Assembly: GCF_019303475.1 (NCBI RefSeq)
Contig: NZ_JABLSI010000014.1
Coordinates: 28,144 to 92,143, forward strand
Direction: 5' to 3'
Length of the DNA: 64,000 nucleotides
Origin: Streptomyces sp. JJ38
GTDB lineage: Bacteria; Actinomycetota; Actinomycetes; Streptomycetales; Streptomycetaceae
Shown piece by piece: positions 50,958-59,904 of the stretch (positions are counted from its first letter, which is position 1; each line of letters begins with the position of its first letter). Both the position numbers and the translations under genes were made by a program. Under the pieces are notes generated by a model. The model made no database searches, was not told the DNA's origin, and saw only the letters and a list, made by a program, of their open reading frames with translations.

Positions 50958-52067
50958 ATGCCGCTTGGGGACGGATGGGGGCTGGCCGTGGACATCGGCG
51001 GCGCCTTCGTCAAGGCTGCGTACTGGGACGGAGAGGGTGGTTTCGGGCCATTGCCCCTGCTGCCGACGACGGTGTACCGCGATCTGGACGGACGGTTGCT
51101 GACCGGCTCGGAGGCCGTCCGGCTCGCCCGGACCGCCCCAGAGCGAGCCGAGGCGATGCCCGCCCGCAGCCTTGCCGAGCAGGACGAAATGCTGCTGGGT
51201 GGCGATGCGACGCATCCTGTTGAGCTGGTGGCGGCCCTGCTCACACGGGTTCTCCGCGATAGTTGGCCGGGTTTCGACCGGACGCGACCGGACGCGCTGA
51301 CGATGGTGGTGCCGAGCGACTTGGGCGGGACTGATCGCGCCGTGCTAGGCCGTGCCATCGCCGCCGCCGGTCTGCCGGAGCCCGTCTGGGTGCCGGCCCC
51401 GGTGGCCATCGCGGCCGGCTGGGCCGCACGCCGGGAGGCACACGCGGGCACGCTGGTGGCCGTCTGCGACGCGGGCGCCACTGGTCTGCGGTTCGCCCTG
51501 GCCAGCGTGGGTCACGCAGAGTACCAGCCAGGTGACAACATAGCGTGCGGCGGTGCGGACTTGGACGAAGCGCTCTTCGGACTGGTGGAGGCTCGTACCA
51601 GGACGGCCAGGCCGGAGGCATGGAAACGGTTGCTGGACTGCTCCGGACCAGAGGATCTGCGGGCCAGGTCGCAGCTGCGCGAGGACGTCACTGGTGTGCG
51701 CGAGGCTCTCTCGGCTACGACGACCGTCCCGCTCACGGTGCCGGGACACCGCGAGGAGCTGCTCGTGCGCAGAAACGAGTTCGAGGAGGCCGCGGCACAG
51801 CCGCTGGCTCGTGCGGGTACGGCCCTGGCGGATCTCATGGCCAGCGGCGCCTGCCCGTCGGCGGTGCTGCTGGCGGGCGGCGCGGCTCGGACGCCGAAGC
51901 TTGCGGAGCTGCTGTCGCGATCCGCGGGCGGCCTGCTGCCCGAGGTCCTGCCCGACCCTGTCAACGCGGCCGTCCTCGGAGCTGCCAGGACCCACAAGGC
52001 ACTCGTGGCCACCGGCGGAGGCGAGGCGCCCTACGCCTTCCCCGAAGACGAAGACCTGTTCCGCTGA
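50958..52067 (+). CDS. DnaK/actin-like ATPase lacking a substrate-binding domain
   Basis: A 369-residue Hsp70-like nucleotide-binding domain. Phosphate loop 1 is LAVDIGGAFVKAAYWDG (residues 9-25), VVPSDLGGTDRAVLGRAIAAAGLPEPVWVPAPVAIAAGW is the connect region, phosphate loop 2 is AVCDAGATGLRFALASVG, and the adenosine motif is AVLLAGGAARTPKLAELL. It ends shortly after with an acidic tail, so the peptide-binding beta domain and lid of DnaK (about 610 residues) are absent. It is the first gene of a six-gene operon with four GTPases. It probably acts as an ATP-driven switch rather than a chaperone. Confidence 0.85.
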   Translation: MPLGDGWGLAVDIGGAFVKAAYWDGEGGFGPLPLLPTTVYRDLDGRLLTGSEAVRLARTAPERAEAMPARSLAEQDEMLLGGDATHPVELVAALLTRVLRDSWPGFDRTRPDALTMVVPSDLGGTDRAVLGRAIAAAGLPEPVWVPAPVAIAAGWAARREAHAGTLVAVCDAGATGLRFALASVGHAEYQPGDNIACGGADLDEALFGLVEARTRTARPEAWKRLLDCSGPEDLRARSQLREDVTGVREALSATTTVPLTVPGHREELLVRRNEFEEAAAQPLARAGTALADLMASGACPSAVLLAGGAARTPKLAELLSRSAGGLLPEVLPDPVNAAVLGAARTHKALVATGGGEAPYAFPEDEDLFR

Positions 52068-52084
52068 ACCGAGGAGCGCGTGCG

Positions 52085-52981
52085 ATGGACGTGGTGATGC
52101 TCGGCGGCAGCGACGCGGGCAAGACGACATACGTGTCGTTGATGTACCGGTGGCTCAACGATGGGGTCGGGGGCTTCTCCTGCGGCACCGCCGACCCGCG
52201 TGTACACGCCGCGCTGCGGACCGCCGGGGACAACGTGCTGTCCGGCATCTACCCACGCAACACCCAGCAGCGCGAGGTGCACGATCTGATCCTTCGGTAC
52301 CAGGGATCGGACGTTCTGCCGTTCCGGTGGCGGGACTACCGGGGTGGGGTGGTCACCCAGCCAGGGGCCACCAGTGCCGCCGCGCGGGAGTTGCACCGCG
52401 ATCTGAACGCGGCCGACGGTATTTTGCTGTTCGCCGACGCATGGCGCCTGCTGCACGGGCGGGGACAGGACTTTGAGCTCCACCACATGATCACATCCGT
52501 CCTGCGGGCCCTTGCCGAGCGGGACAAGAGGCCCACCCCGCTGGTGATCGTCCTCACCAAGTTCGATCTCATCGAACAGGAGGGGCCCGCGGTGATCCAC
52601 CGACTCAGAGAACCCTTCGGTCATCTCATCCGCTCGGCCTCGGCGGAGCCCCACATCAAGGGTGCAGTCGTACCCCTGGTCTGCGGTCGGCGGCCGGTCA
52701 ACGCCGGGGTCCCGGCCCTGTGGGTCCTGCACAGCGGACTCGTCGGCTTGGCGCACCGTCTCCAGGAGTCCGCGGACACGGCCCTGGCACGCGGCCGACA
52801 GGCAGCGGACAAGGACACGGTGTGGGACAGAGTCTTGAGCAGGATCTTCTTCGAGCCGAGCTGGCGGGCCATCAGCGAGAGGGCGTTCGCCGACCACGAG
52901 GCCGAGCGCACCCGCCTCCTCCCGCTGCTGGCGTCGGCCGCCCGCCTGAACCCACTACTGAGAAGCGTCGACTCCTTCTGA
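52085..52981 (+). CDS. small GTPase, DO-GTPase-like (first paralogue)
   Basis: A 298-residue P-loop GTPase. G1 is GGSDAGKTTYVSLMYRWL at residues 7-24, a G3-like site is FRWRDYRGGVVTQPG near 83, and G4 is VIVLTKFDLIE near 155. It most resembles the TRAFAC double-GTPase-type (DO-GTPase) proteins found in predicted bacterial conflict systems; that assignment comes from motif pattern only. The C-terminal third is helical. It starts 17 bases after the DnaK-like gene. The next gene is a clear paralogue, with the same DYRGGVVT segment. Confidence 0.78.
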   Translation: MDVVMLGGSDAGKTTYVSLMYRWLNDGVGGFSCGTADPRVHAALRTAGDNVLSGIYPRNTQQREVHDLILRYQGSDVLPFRWRDYRGGVVTQPGATSAAARELHRDLNAADGILLFADAWRLLHGRGQDFELHHMITSVLRALAERDKRPTPLVIVLTKFDLIEQEGPAVIHRLREPFGHLIRSASAEPHIKGAVVPLVCGRRPVNAGVPALWVLHSGLVGLAHRLQESADTALARGRQAADKDTVWDRVLSRIFFEPSWRAISERAFADHEAERTRLLPLLASAARLNPLLRSVDSF

Positions 52982-53043
52982 CCACGAGGCTGGCCACGGA
53001 ACCGGCTAGCCCGCCGCACTCTCGTCCATCTGGAGGAATACCG

Positions 53044-54111
53044 GTGGCGAACCCGCAGATCACCCTCACCATGGCCGGCGGAAGCAACACGGCCAAGACC
53101 GCGTTCATACACAGTATGTATCACCGGCTGTCGGCAGGCGTGAGCAGTTTCTCCCTCTACAGCGTCGACCGGGACAAGGAGATCGGCCTGCTCAGTGCAT
53201 GGAAAACGCTGCAGAAGACGGGGCAGATGCCGCGGGCCGGCATGGAACCCGAGGAATACCACTTCCAGTTCACCGTGGACTTCACTCCGCTCGTCCAGGT
53301 GAACTGGACCGACTATCGTGGGGGCGTCGTCACAGAAGCCGCCACCCCGGCCGCCCAGAAGGACCTCATCGCATGGCGGCAACAACTTGGCCGGTCCGAC
53401 AGCGTCTACCTGGTCATGGACGGCGCCGAGCTCGGCAGATGGATCAAGAGCGGCACCCCGGCCATCTCGAACTTCGCAAGCGGTGGTATGGACGCGCAGG
53501 CGTACAACTGGGCGATCCGGGAGGCGAAGGAGAACCGGAAAGCCCAGGGGGAGCCGCCACCGTCCTTCGTGGTGCTGATCACCAAGATGGACATGCTTCC
53601 CGAGAATGCCGGAATGCCAGTCGGCCAGGCGCTGACGGCTGCGGTCAAGAACCTGGGCGGGCTGGTCAGGGAGCTCTACGCACCCGGGGTGACGGCCCTC
53701 GTCTGCCCGGTGCAGATCGGAGACTTCAAGACGGAGGGCTCGTCCGGTCGGAACGTGGACCCCTCGCTCATCCGTCCGCAAAACGTACATCGCCCTGTCT
53801 GCTTCACTCTGTGGCACTACCTGACAGAGGCTTTGACGGCACAACAAGAACAACTGACCAAGATCCAGCGGAAAATCACCGACGGTGACACCGCACTCTC
53901 CGAACTCCAGTCGAAGCCGTTCCGTTCCTTCCGGCTCAAGAAGATCGAGGCGGCTCGGGCCGACCAACAGGCCCAGGGGTTGGAGAAGGCCCGCTGGGAG
54001 GCCGAGATCTCCACCACACAGGACCAGGCCAACCGGCTGATGCGGGAGTTCGACCGTCTGCCGCTCATCAAGGACGGCAAGCTCCACGTCGCGTCGGACA
54101 TGTCATCATGA
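53044..54111 (+). CDS. small GTPase paralogue with altered P-loop
   Basis: A 355-residue paralogue of the preceding gene. Its G1 reads GGSNTAKTAFIHSMYHRL (residues 11-28), where the last glycine of GxxxxGK is Ala, so nucleotide binding or hydrolysis may be weakened. The G3-like VNWTDYRGGVVTEAA and G4 VVLITKMDML are intact. Residues about 255-345 form a charged coiled coil (EQLTKIQRKITDGDTALSEL; RADQQAQGLEKARWEAEIS). The GTG start has a clear GGAGGA. The two paralogues may form a heterodimer with one weakened site. Confidence 0.78.
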   Translation: MANPQITLTMAGGSNTAKTAFIHSMYHRLSAGVSSFSLYSVDRDKEIGLLSAWKTLQKTGQMPRAGMEPEEYHFQFTVDFTPLVQVNWTDYRGGVVTEAATPAAQKDLIAWRQQLGRSDSVYLVMDGAELGRWIKSGTPAISNFASGGMDAQAYNWAIREAKENRKAQGEPPPSFVVLITKMDMLPENAGMPVGQALTAAVKNLGGLVRELYAPGVTALVCPVQIGDFKTEGSSGRNVDPSLIRPQNVHRPVCFTLWHYLTEALTAQQEQLTKIQRKITDGDTALSELQSKPFRSFRLKKIEAARADQQAQGLEKARWEAEISTTQDQANRLMREFDRLPLIKDGKLHVASDMSS

Positions 54112-55265
54112 CGACCGCCGTGTGGAGTCCGGTAGTTGTCGCTCGGCTGCACCATGTCGACGAATGGTGGCGGGACATACCCGAGGGCGCACCGGTGGAC
54201 GGCTGGCTCGGCGACGCGGTCTCGGCCGCCGTGATGAACGGACATGGTCTGTCCAAGGAGCCGCGTATGCTGCTGGCCCGCTCGCCCGGACCAGACAGCG
54301 AGGCCGTGTCCGTCCTGGTCGGCGTGGCTTGCGACGCCGAACTGATCAGCAGTGTCTACCACACCGACAGCGGGAGGCGTCCGCTCTTCTGTTTCGTCGG
54401 CTGGCTCGGCCCTTCCGGGGCCGACGGCATCCCGTCCCTTGACATGTTGCGCCACGGTTTCCGCCGCTGGGCGAAGGAGACCTACGAACGCGCGGTGGGC
54501 CCCGACTGGGAGACGACCACGTCACCCCCGTGGCGTGGGTACAGCGATCCGAGGCCCGCCCCCTGGGGGGCGACTGCGGTGGCGAGGACCGGCGGACAAC
54601 CGGTCGAGCTGCCGAAAGCGGAGGACCGAGGGGTCTGGCTGCTGCCCGAGGACCGGGCGGAAGCCTACTGGGACAGCGCCCGGCTGTCGGACGGACCCTG
54701 CGTCCTGGTCACCGGAGGGGTTGAGCCCTACGTCCCCGTCCGGTCGGGGCTGACCCATCTGTGCCAGGCTGGTGTCGCTGCCCCGGTACTCGATGGCGAG
54801 CACCTCACTTCGGGGGAGCGCCTCGCCTCGCGGGCGGAGTCGGTGTCGGGAGGGAGCGGGCACGGGCTCGGGAGTGGCGGAGTGCCGCACCCGGGCTCCC
54901 GGCCGAAACGGCGCGAGCGGGCCAAGGCCAAGCTGAAGAACACCTTGGGTGGTTGCCCCTTCCGGTGGAGGAACTCGCGAGCCGGAACGACAGCCGAGGA
55001 CACCACCGCTGGGCCGATCGCTGCCGCGGCGAAGACCGGTACGCCGCCGGACCGTCTCCCGCTGCCTCCAGGACCGTTGCCCGACTGGTCGGTGGTGGAT
55101 TCGGAGGAACTCGAGGCCGGCGAGTTGTTCGCCGCTGTGGACGTCCACCCGTCCGAAGGCCCCCCGAAGCCATCCGCAGGTGCCCCGGTAGAGGCCGACG
55201 CGCCTGTCGGCCCCTACCGGACACAGCCGGGCGGCCCGTCCGGCACCGAGGAGGACGAGACATGA
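54108..55265 (+). CDS. unknown GTPase-operon protein
   Basis: A 385-residue protein without a family I can name. The N-terminal 150 residues look folded (VWSPVVVARLHHVDEWWRDIPEGAPVDGWLGDAVSAAVMNGHG ... LFCFVGWLGPSGADGIPSLDMLRHGFRRWAKETYERAVG). A middle part (GVWLLPEDRAEAYWDSARLSDGPCVLVTGGVEPYV) follows, and the last 160 residues are Gly/Pro/Lys-rich and probably disordered. Start and stop overlap both neighbours by four bases (ATGA), so it is translationally coupled to the GTPases and is likely a scaffold or GTPase-associated factor. That role is inferred from position. Confidence 0.7.
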   Translation: MTTAVWSPVVVARLHHVDEWWRDIPEGAPVDGWLGDAVSAAVMNGHGLSKEPRMLLARSPGPDSEAVSVLVGVACDAELISSVYHTDSGRRPLFCFVGWLGPSGADGIPSLDMLRHGFRRWAKETYERAVGPDWETTTSPPWRGYSDPRPAPWGATAVARTGGQPVELPKAEDRGVWLLPEDRAEAYWDSARLSDGPCVLVTGGVEPYVPVRSGLTHLCQAGVAAPVLDGEHLTSGERLASRAESVSGGSGHGLGSGGVPHPGSRPKRRERAKAKLKNTLGGCPFRWRNSRAGTTAEDTTAGPIAAAAKTGTPPDRLPLPPGPLPDWSVVDSEELEAGELFAAVDVHPSEGPPKPSAGAPVEADAPVGPYRTQPGGPSGTEEDET

Positions 55266-57181
55266 ACGACACCGACCACAACCGCCGCTTCGACGCCTTG
55301 ATCGACCTGGCGTACGAAGCCGCCGAGGCGGTGGAGACCTTGAGCGGAGAATCCACATCCGGCGGACCGGCCGCACGGATCCTCTCCGAGCTCAACGTCC
55401 TCGACACCGGGGCGGCGGTCGCCGTCTGCGTCGGTGAGAAGAAGCGGGGCAAGAGCTCCCTGATCAACGCGCTGACCGAGCACCCCGGACTACTGCCGGT
55501 GGACATCGACGTCGCGAGCAGCGTCCACGTACTGGTGCGCCATGGGCAGCCACCGCAGGCCGTTGTCCACCGCTGGGATTCCGGAACCGAACACGGCCTC
55601 GATCCGACCGCCACGCCCGTACCTCTGGACCGGATCGCAGAGTTCGCGGCGCTGGACCCGGAGACGCAGCTCCCCCGGCACGACGATGTCAGCCATCTGG
55701 ATGTCGTCGTGCCCGCCGAGGTGCTGCGCCCCGGCCTGGTCCTCGTCGACACACCGGGAGTGGGCGGCCTCGTCGCCGGGCACGCGCAGCTCACCCTGGC
55801 CACGCTCGGCCGCGCCGACGCCCTGCTGTTCGTGACCGACGGATCCAGCGAACTCACGCGCCCCGAACTCGCCTTCCTGGAAGAGGCCACCCGTCGCGTA
55901 GCCACCGTGGTCTTCGTACACGCCAAGACCGACAAGTACCCGGGCTGGCGGGACGTCATGGAACGCGATCGCGCGCTGATCGCCGAACACGCCCCACGCT
56001 GGGCCCGGGCGCCGTGGTTCGCCGTCAGTGCGGCGTTGGAGGAGGACGCGCTGGACGCCGAACGAGCGGGCGACCCGGACACGGCTCGGCGCCGCAGGGC
56101 CGACAGCGGCTGCGAGGAACTGCGTTCGGCCTTGCACCAGATGATTACCGATCGGGTACTCGACCTGCGTATGACGAACGCGGCCCACGTCATCCGCGGG
56201 ACCCTGGTCCCCCTGGGCGTACAGGCGTCCAGGATGCTGGACGCCTCTGTTGGACGTTCCACGACCGCCGCAGAGGTGGAACGCCTGCAGAGCGCTCTCG
56301 CCCGTGAGAAGAGCGCGGCAGCAGCCTGGCGCACGTCACTCGGCAGGCGGGCGACAAGACTCGAAGCCGATCTCCTCCTCCAGTTCCGGCGGAGCGTGAA
56401 CGATCTGCGAGCCTCCGGTGAGGACCAGATCTCCGTCGCGGGTAGCGCCGCCGCGCTGGAGGAACTGCCGTCTTCTCTGGAAGAGGCGGCCCGTGCCTCC
56501 TGGCTGGACCTGGAGACGGCGCTCGGCGCGGGGCTCAGGGACATCGTCCGGGAGACCAACAAGGAGATCGATACAGCCCTGGCCGGCCCCGCACGCGGCG
56601 GCCAGGACAGCCTGCGGGACCACAACCCCTTCGGACTTCCGCTCCCGGACCGACTGCGGGATCTGGCGCGACCGGCGCCCACGGCACACGACCAGAGGGG
56701 CGCGGGGGCGTTCATGGAACGGCTCATTCCCTCCTGGGGGGCGGGCGTCGTCACCTTCGGCGTCGCCGCCGCCACCACGGGAGGGCTGCTCACCCCTCTC
56801 ATCATGGGGGTGGGGATCACCGCGTGGCTCACCACGCGACGCCGCCGGCGCGGCGAACTGATCCGGGAGCGTGCCGACGCGCAGCGCTATGTGAACAGAA
56901 TGGTCAACGAACTGAACACTGAGACGCCACCATTGATCAGAAAAGCGGTGGAGGAGACACGCGACGCGTTGATCCGGATGATCACCCTCGCCCTGGAACA
57001 GCGGGAACGGGAAGTGCGCAACGAGCTCAAGGAACTGCGTTCCGTGCTCGCACGTGAGAAGGAGGAACGCCAACGGCTCGCCGACGTCGCCCGGTCCCGG
57101 GGTGAGCTGATCACCGGGCTGCTCGACCGGCTTGATGCGCTGGTGCCCGCAGCGGACCCGTCCGGCAGCGGTGCGAGGTGA
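55262..57181 (+). CDS. bacterial dynamin-like GTPase with membrane hairpin
   Basis: A 639-residue dynamin-superfamily protein. G1 is GEKKRGKSSLINAL near residue 60, G2 lies in DIDVASSVHVLV, G3 is LVDTPGVGGLV near 165 and G4 is VHAKTDKY near 222. Helical stalk segments follow. A hydrophobic pair of segments (WGAGVVTFGVAAATTGGLLTPLIMGVGITAWLT, about 496-528) should insert in the membrane, and a long coiled coil (REREVRNELKELRSVLAREKEERQRL) ends the protein. Such proteins remodel membranes or guard them during phage attack. It is coupled to both neighbours. Confidence 0.87.
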   Translation: MNDTDHNRRFDALIDLAYEAAEAVETLSGESTSGGPAARILSELNVLDTGAAVAVCVGEKKRGKSSLINALTEHPGLLPVDIDVASSVHVLVRHGQPPQAVVHRWDSGTEHGLDPTATPVPLDRIAEFAALDPETQLPRHDDVSHLDVVVPAEVLRPGLVLVDTPGVGGLVAGHAQLTLATLGRADALLFVTDGSSELTRPELAFLEEATRRVATVVFVHAKTDKYPGWRDVMERDRALIAEHAPRWARAPWFAVSAALEEDALDAERAGDPDTARRRRADSGCEELRSALHQMITDRVLDLRMTNAAHVIRGTLVPLGVQASRMLDASVGRSTTAAEVERLQSALAREKSAAAAWRTSLGRRATRLEADLLLQFRRSVNDLRASGEDQISVAGSAAALEELPSSLEEAARASWLDLETALGAGLRDIVRETNKEIDTALAGPARGGQDSLRDHNPFGLPLPDRLRDLARPAPTAHDQRGAGAFMERLIPSWGAGVVTFGVAAATTGGLLTPLIMGVGITAWLTTRRRRRGELIRERADAQRYVNRMVNELNTETPPLIRKAVEETRDALIRMITLALEQREREVRNELKELRSVLAREKEERQRLADVARSRGELITGLLDRLDALVPAADPSGSGAR

Positions 57182-58710
57182 CCGGTTCCCCTCCGGCACG
57201 ATCCCGTCCGGACGCCTCCCCCACGAGCGGTTCACTTCTCGGACCGCAGGGCCGCCCGGAACAGGTTCCCGTGGTTCGGCTTGCCGCCCTCTGCGCCTCG
57301 CTCGGCCCACGGCTGCCCGAACCGGCCGCCACCGTCGTGGCGGCGACCGCCGCCCGGCTCGCGGAGCCGACACTGCGCATCGCCGTCGGAGGGCGCCTGA
57401 ACGCGGGGAAGTCGACGCTGGTCAACGCGCTGCTCGGCCAGTCCCTCGCGGCGACCGGGGCCACCGAGTGCACGCGGCTGGTGACCTGGTACCGGTCAGG
57501 CCCCCAGAACAGGGTTCTGGTCCGGCGCAGAGACGGGAGGTCGTACTACGTACCCGGGACGGCGGGAGGCGGTGTCCCGGAGGAGTCCGGCGCGCTCGGC
57601 ACGGATGCCGGGGCGATCGCCGAGCTCGTCGTGGAGACACCGAACCAGGCGTTGGAACGTTCCTACCGCCTTGTGGACACCCCCGGGATGGACTCGCTGA
57701 GCGGGCTGGACGACCTCGCCATGACCGCGCTGGACGAGTCGGACGCGCTGCTCTACGTGATGCCGCATCCAGGAGAGAGCGACGTCGAGGTGCTGGAAGC
57801 GCTGCGGCGCCACTCCAGCCGGGGTGTCACCGCCGCCAGGGCACTGGGCGTGCTGAGCCGGATCGACGAACTGGGACGCGGGACCGGCGATCCCTGGCGG
57901 CAGGCCGACCGGCTGTGCACCACGTACGCACGTCGGCTCACGGGACTGGTCGCCGACGTGGTCCCGGTCGCGGGCCTGCTGGCCCAGGCGAGCCGCTGTG
58001 AGCGGTTCACCGACCACGACACCGAGTCCGTGGCCCTGCTGGCCGCGCTGCCGTACTCCCGGCTGGAGCAGGTCCTCCGCTCGGCGGACGTCTTTCTGTC
58101 CTGGCCGGACGGGCCGCTCGGGAGCGAGGACCGACGACGGCTGCTGTCCCTGCTCGGAAGGTACGGAATCCTGGAGGCAGTCCGTTGCCACGCAGGCGAG
58201 TCCACCCGTGCTCTGCTGGCTGGACTGCGCGCGCGCTCCGGTCTCGATGCCCTGGAAGAGCGACTCCGGCGCGAGTTCGTGGACCGTGCCGACCACCTGC
58301 GCGCCGCCACCGCTCTCAGGGCCCTGACAGCGGTGGCGCACGGGCTCGGTCCCGACGGCCCCGGACGTGAACTGCGCTCGGAGCTGGCCCTGGTCCGCAG
58401 ACACCCGGTGGTGAGACAGGCCGCCCTGTCCGTTGCCCTGGCGGACCTGGCCTCAGGCCGTCTGGTCCTCAGCGAGAGCCGGGTCCGGGCGCTGATGACG
58501 CTGGCCCGCGGCCGTACGGCCGCGGAGTGCCTGGGGCTCTCCGGTGGGGCCCCGGCCGCCGAGACAGCGGCGCGAGCAGCTTCCGAGGCGGGGAGTTGGC
58601 GCGCGTATGAGGCGGCCCCTCAGCGAGTCGTCCGTGAACACGCCCGCGCCGCCAGAATGTTGTGCGAGGCGCTGTACTTCGCCACTGGCGCCCACGGCGC
58701 GCGGCAGTGA
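57178..58710 (+). CDS. dynamin-family GTPase (second)
   Basis: A 510-residue dynamin-type GTPase. G1 is VGGRLNAGKSTLVNALLG near residue 67, the G2 Thr lies in TGATECTRLVTWY, G3 is LVDTPGMDSLSG near 165, and the G4 position reads GVLSRIDELG. The rest is helical without a clear membrane segment. It overlaps the first dynamin gene by four bases (GTGA). Tandem dynamin pairs usually form hetero-oligomers, with the TM-containing partner giving the anchor. It is the last gene of the operon and ends 65 bases before a hairpin. Confidence 0.85.
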   Translation: MTGSPPARSRPDASPTSGSLLGPQGRPEQVPVVRLAALCASLGPRLPEPAATVVAATAARLAEPTLRIAVGGRLNAGKSTLVNALLGQSLAATGATECTRLVTWYRSGPQNRVLVRRRDGRSYYVPGTAGGGVPEESGALGTDAGAIAELVVETPNQALERSYRLVDTPGMDSLSGLDDLAMTALDESDALLYVMPHPGESDVEVLEALRRHSSRGVTAARALGVLSRIDELGRGTGDPWRQADRLCTTYARRLTGLVADVVPVAGLLAQASRCERFTDHDTESVALLAALPYSRLEQVLRSADVFLSWPDGPLGSEDRRRLLSLLGRYGILEAVRCHAGESTRALLAGLRARSGLDALEERLRREFVDRADHLRAATALRALTAVAHGLGPDGPGRELRSELALVRRHPVVRQAALSVALADLASGRLVLSESRVRALMTLARGRTAAECLGLSGGAPAAETAARAASEAGSWRAYEAAPQRVVREHARAARMLCEALYFATGAHGARQ

Positions 58711-58774
58711 CCCGGGGAACCTGGCCGGCCTCGTGACCGCCCGCGCGCGGCGGGCTCCTATCGACCCCGGCTTC

Positions 58775-58791
58775 TCAGCCCAGGGGGCTGA
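58775..58791. terminator. bidirectional hairpin between convergent operons
   Basis: A perfect 7-bp inverted repeat (58775-58781 with 58785-58791) with a three-base loop. It lies in the 98-base gap between the dynamin operon and the convergent cyclase-like gene. Confidence 0.55.
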
Positions 58792-58808
58792 TCACGATGG
58801 CTGGGGCT

Positions 58809-59840
58809 TCAGTGGGAGAAGGGGTCGGTATCCGGCCCGCGACCGTCACCGCTGGAATCCTCGGTCACCGCGAAGGGATCGTCGAGCCCGGCCACCGTGT
58901 CCGCTCCTGTCTCGTCCCCGCCGTATTCCTCGTGGACCTCGCCGCTTCCGACGTTAGCCTGCTCGTTCCCGTACTCGTCGTGCTCGTCCTCCTCATCGTC
59001 ATACGTCACGTCCAGCAGTTCGGGGCGGTCGGGGCCCATGCGGGTCGGGTCGAAGCCTGCCCGGCCGGCCATGACGTGACTGCCGGTCGGGGTGCGCTTC
59101 CCGCCGGGATCCGAGGGAGGGCAACTGATCAGGATGGCCGCGGCGGCACCACCGAACAGACTCGCGGCCGCCAGGTAACGCGGGCCGTGCTCCGCCAAGG
59201 CCTCCTCGGTGAAGACTGGCACTTTCTCGTTGGTACGGGCCGGGGGAATCACGCTGATCCTGGCTCCCACATCCGGTTTCCCCGACTTGACCGGCACTGT
59301 GACCCGCCGGAAGCCCGCCGGGGACAACCCCGTGAAGTCCTCGTCCACAACATTCCTGAAGTACGGTTCGTCCACTAGGAAGACGAGATCGCAGTCGGTC
59401 CTGGCCTTCAGTGCGTCGCGGGCATGGGTGGAATCCACCATCGCGCACGCTTCGTTCACGCCCGTGCCCACGAATCCGGTCGGTCCCACGGTGACGATCC
59501 CTTCGGTCAAGGCCATCCGCATCCGGAGCCTGCCTCCAACTCCGGGAGCACCGTTGACCCCGTGCAGTGCGGTCTGGACCCCGGAGACAAGCCCGGGCAC
59601 CACATGGCCCTCCGAGATCCCGACCGGCAGCACGAACAGCAGGCCGTCCCCCTGGTTCTGCCGGAAGCACCGGCGCGGTTCCAGCTCCGCGGCCCGGAAC
59701 GCGTGACCCATCAGCCAGTCGAGCCGGTCCTGGACATCGATCTGTTCCGTATGCGTGCGGCGGCTGGACCCCTCGACGTCCACGACCGTGCTCACTCGCC
59801 GCACGGACTCCAGCTCCGTTCTACTGAACCTCTTCTTCAC
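58809..59840 (-). CDS. divergent class III nucleotide cyclase-like protein
   Basis: A 343-residue protein whose first 200 residues follow the class III cyclase pattern. The metal-binding Asp21 is in STVVDVEGSS (compare DIEGFT), Asp65 in QNQGDGLLFV, then LRMRMALTEGIV and GTGVNEACAMVDS, where Asn129 matches the catalytic Asn but the following Arg position is Met. The C-terminal part holds a hydrophobic stretch (AASLFGGAAAAILIS) and an Asp/Glu-rich tail. The GTG start has GAGGAG upstream; an ATG seven codons earlier is possible. It lies 64 bases from a CRP-type cNMP sensor and near a PycTM-like gene, which supports a Pycsar-like cyclase role. Confidence 0.62.
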   Translation of the reverse strand: MKKRFSRTELESVRRVSTVVDVEGSSRRTHTEQIDVQDRLDWLMGHAFRAAELEPRRCFRQNQGDGLLFVLPVGISEGHVVPGLVSGVQTALHGVNGAPGVGGRLRMRMALTEGIVTVGPTGFVGTGVNEACAMVDSTHARDALKARTDCDLVFLVDEPYFRNVVDEDFTGLSPAGFRRVTVPVKSGKPDVGARISVIPPARTNEKVPVFTEEALAEHGPRYLAAASLFGGAAAAILISCPPSDPGGKRTPTGSHVMAGRAGFDPTRMGPDRPELLDVTYDDEEDEHDEYGNEQANVGSGEVHEEYGGDETGADTVAGLDDPFAVTEDSSGDGRGPDTDPFSH

Positions 59841-59904
59841 AGGTCCGCGCTCCTCAGCCATCGGATTCCCGCAGTACGGTCCCGGCCGGGAAGAGCCGGG
59901 GCCG

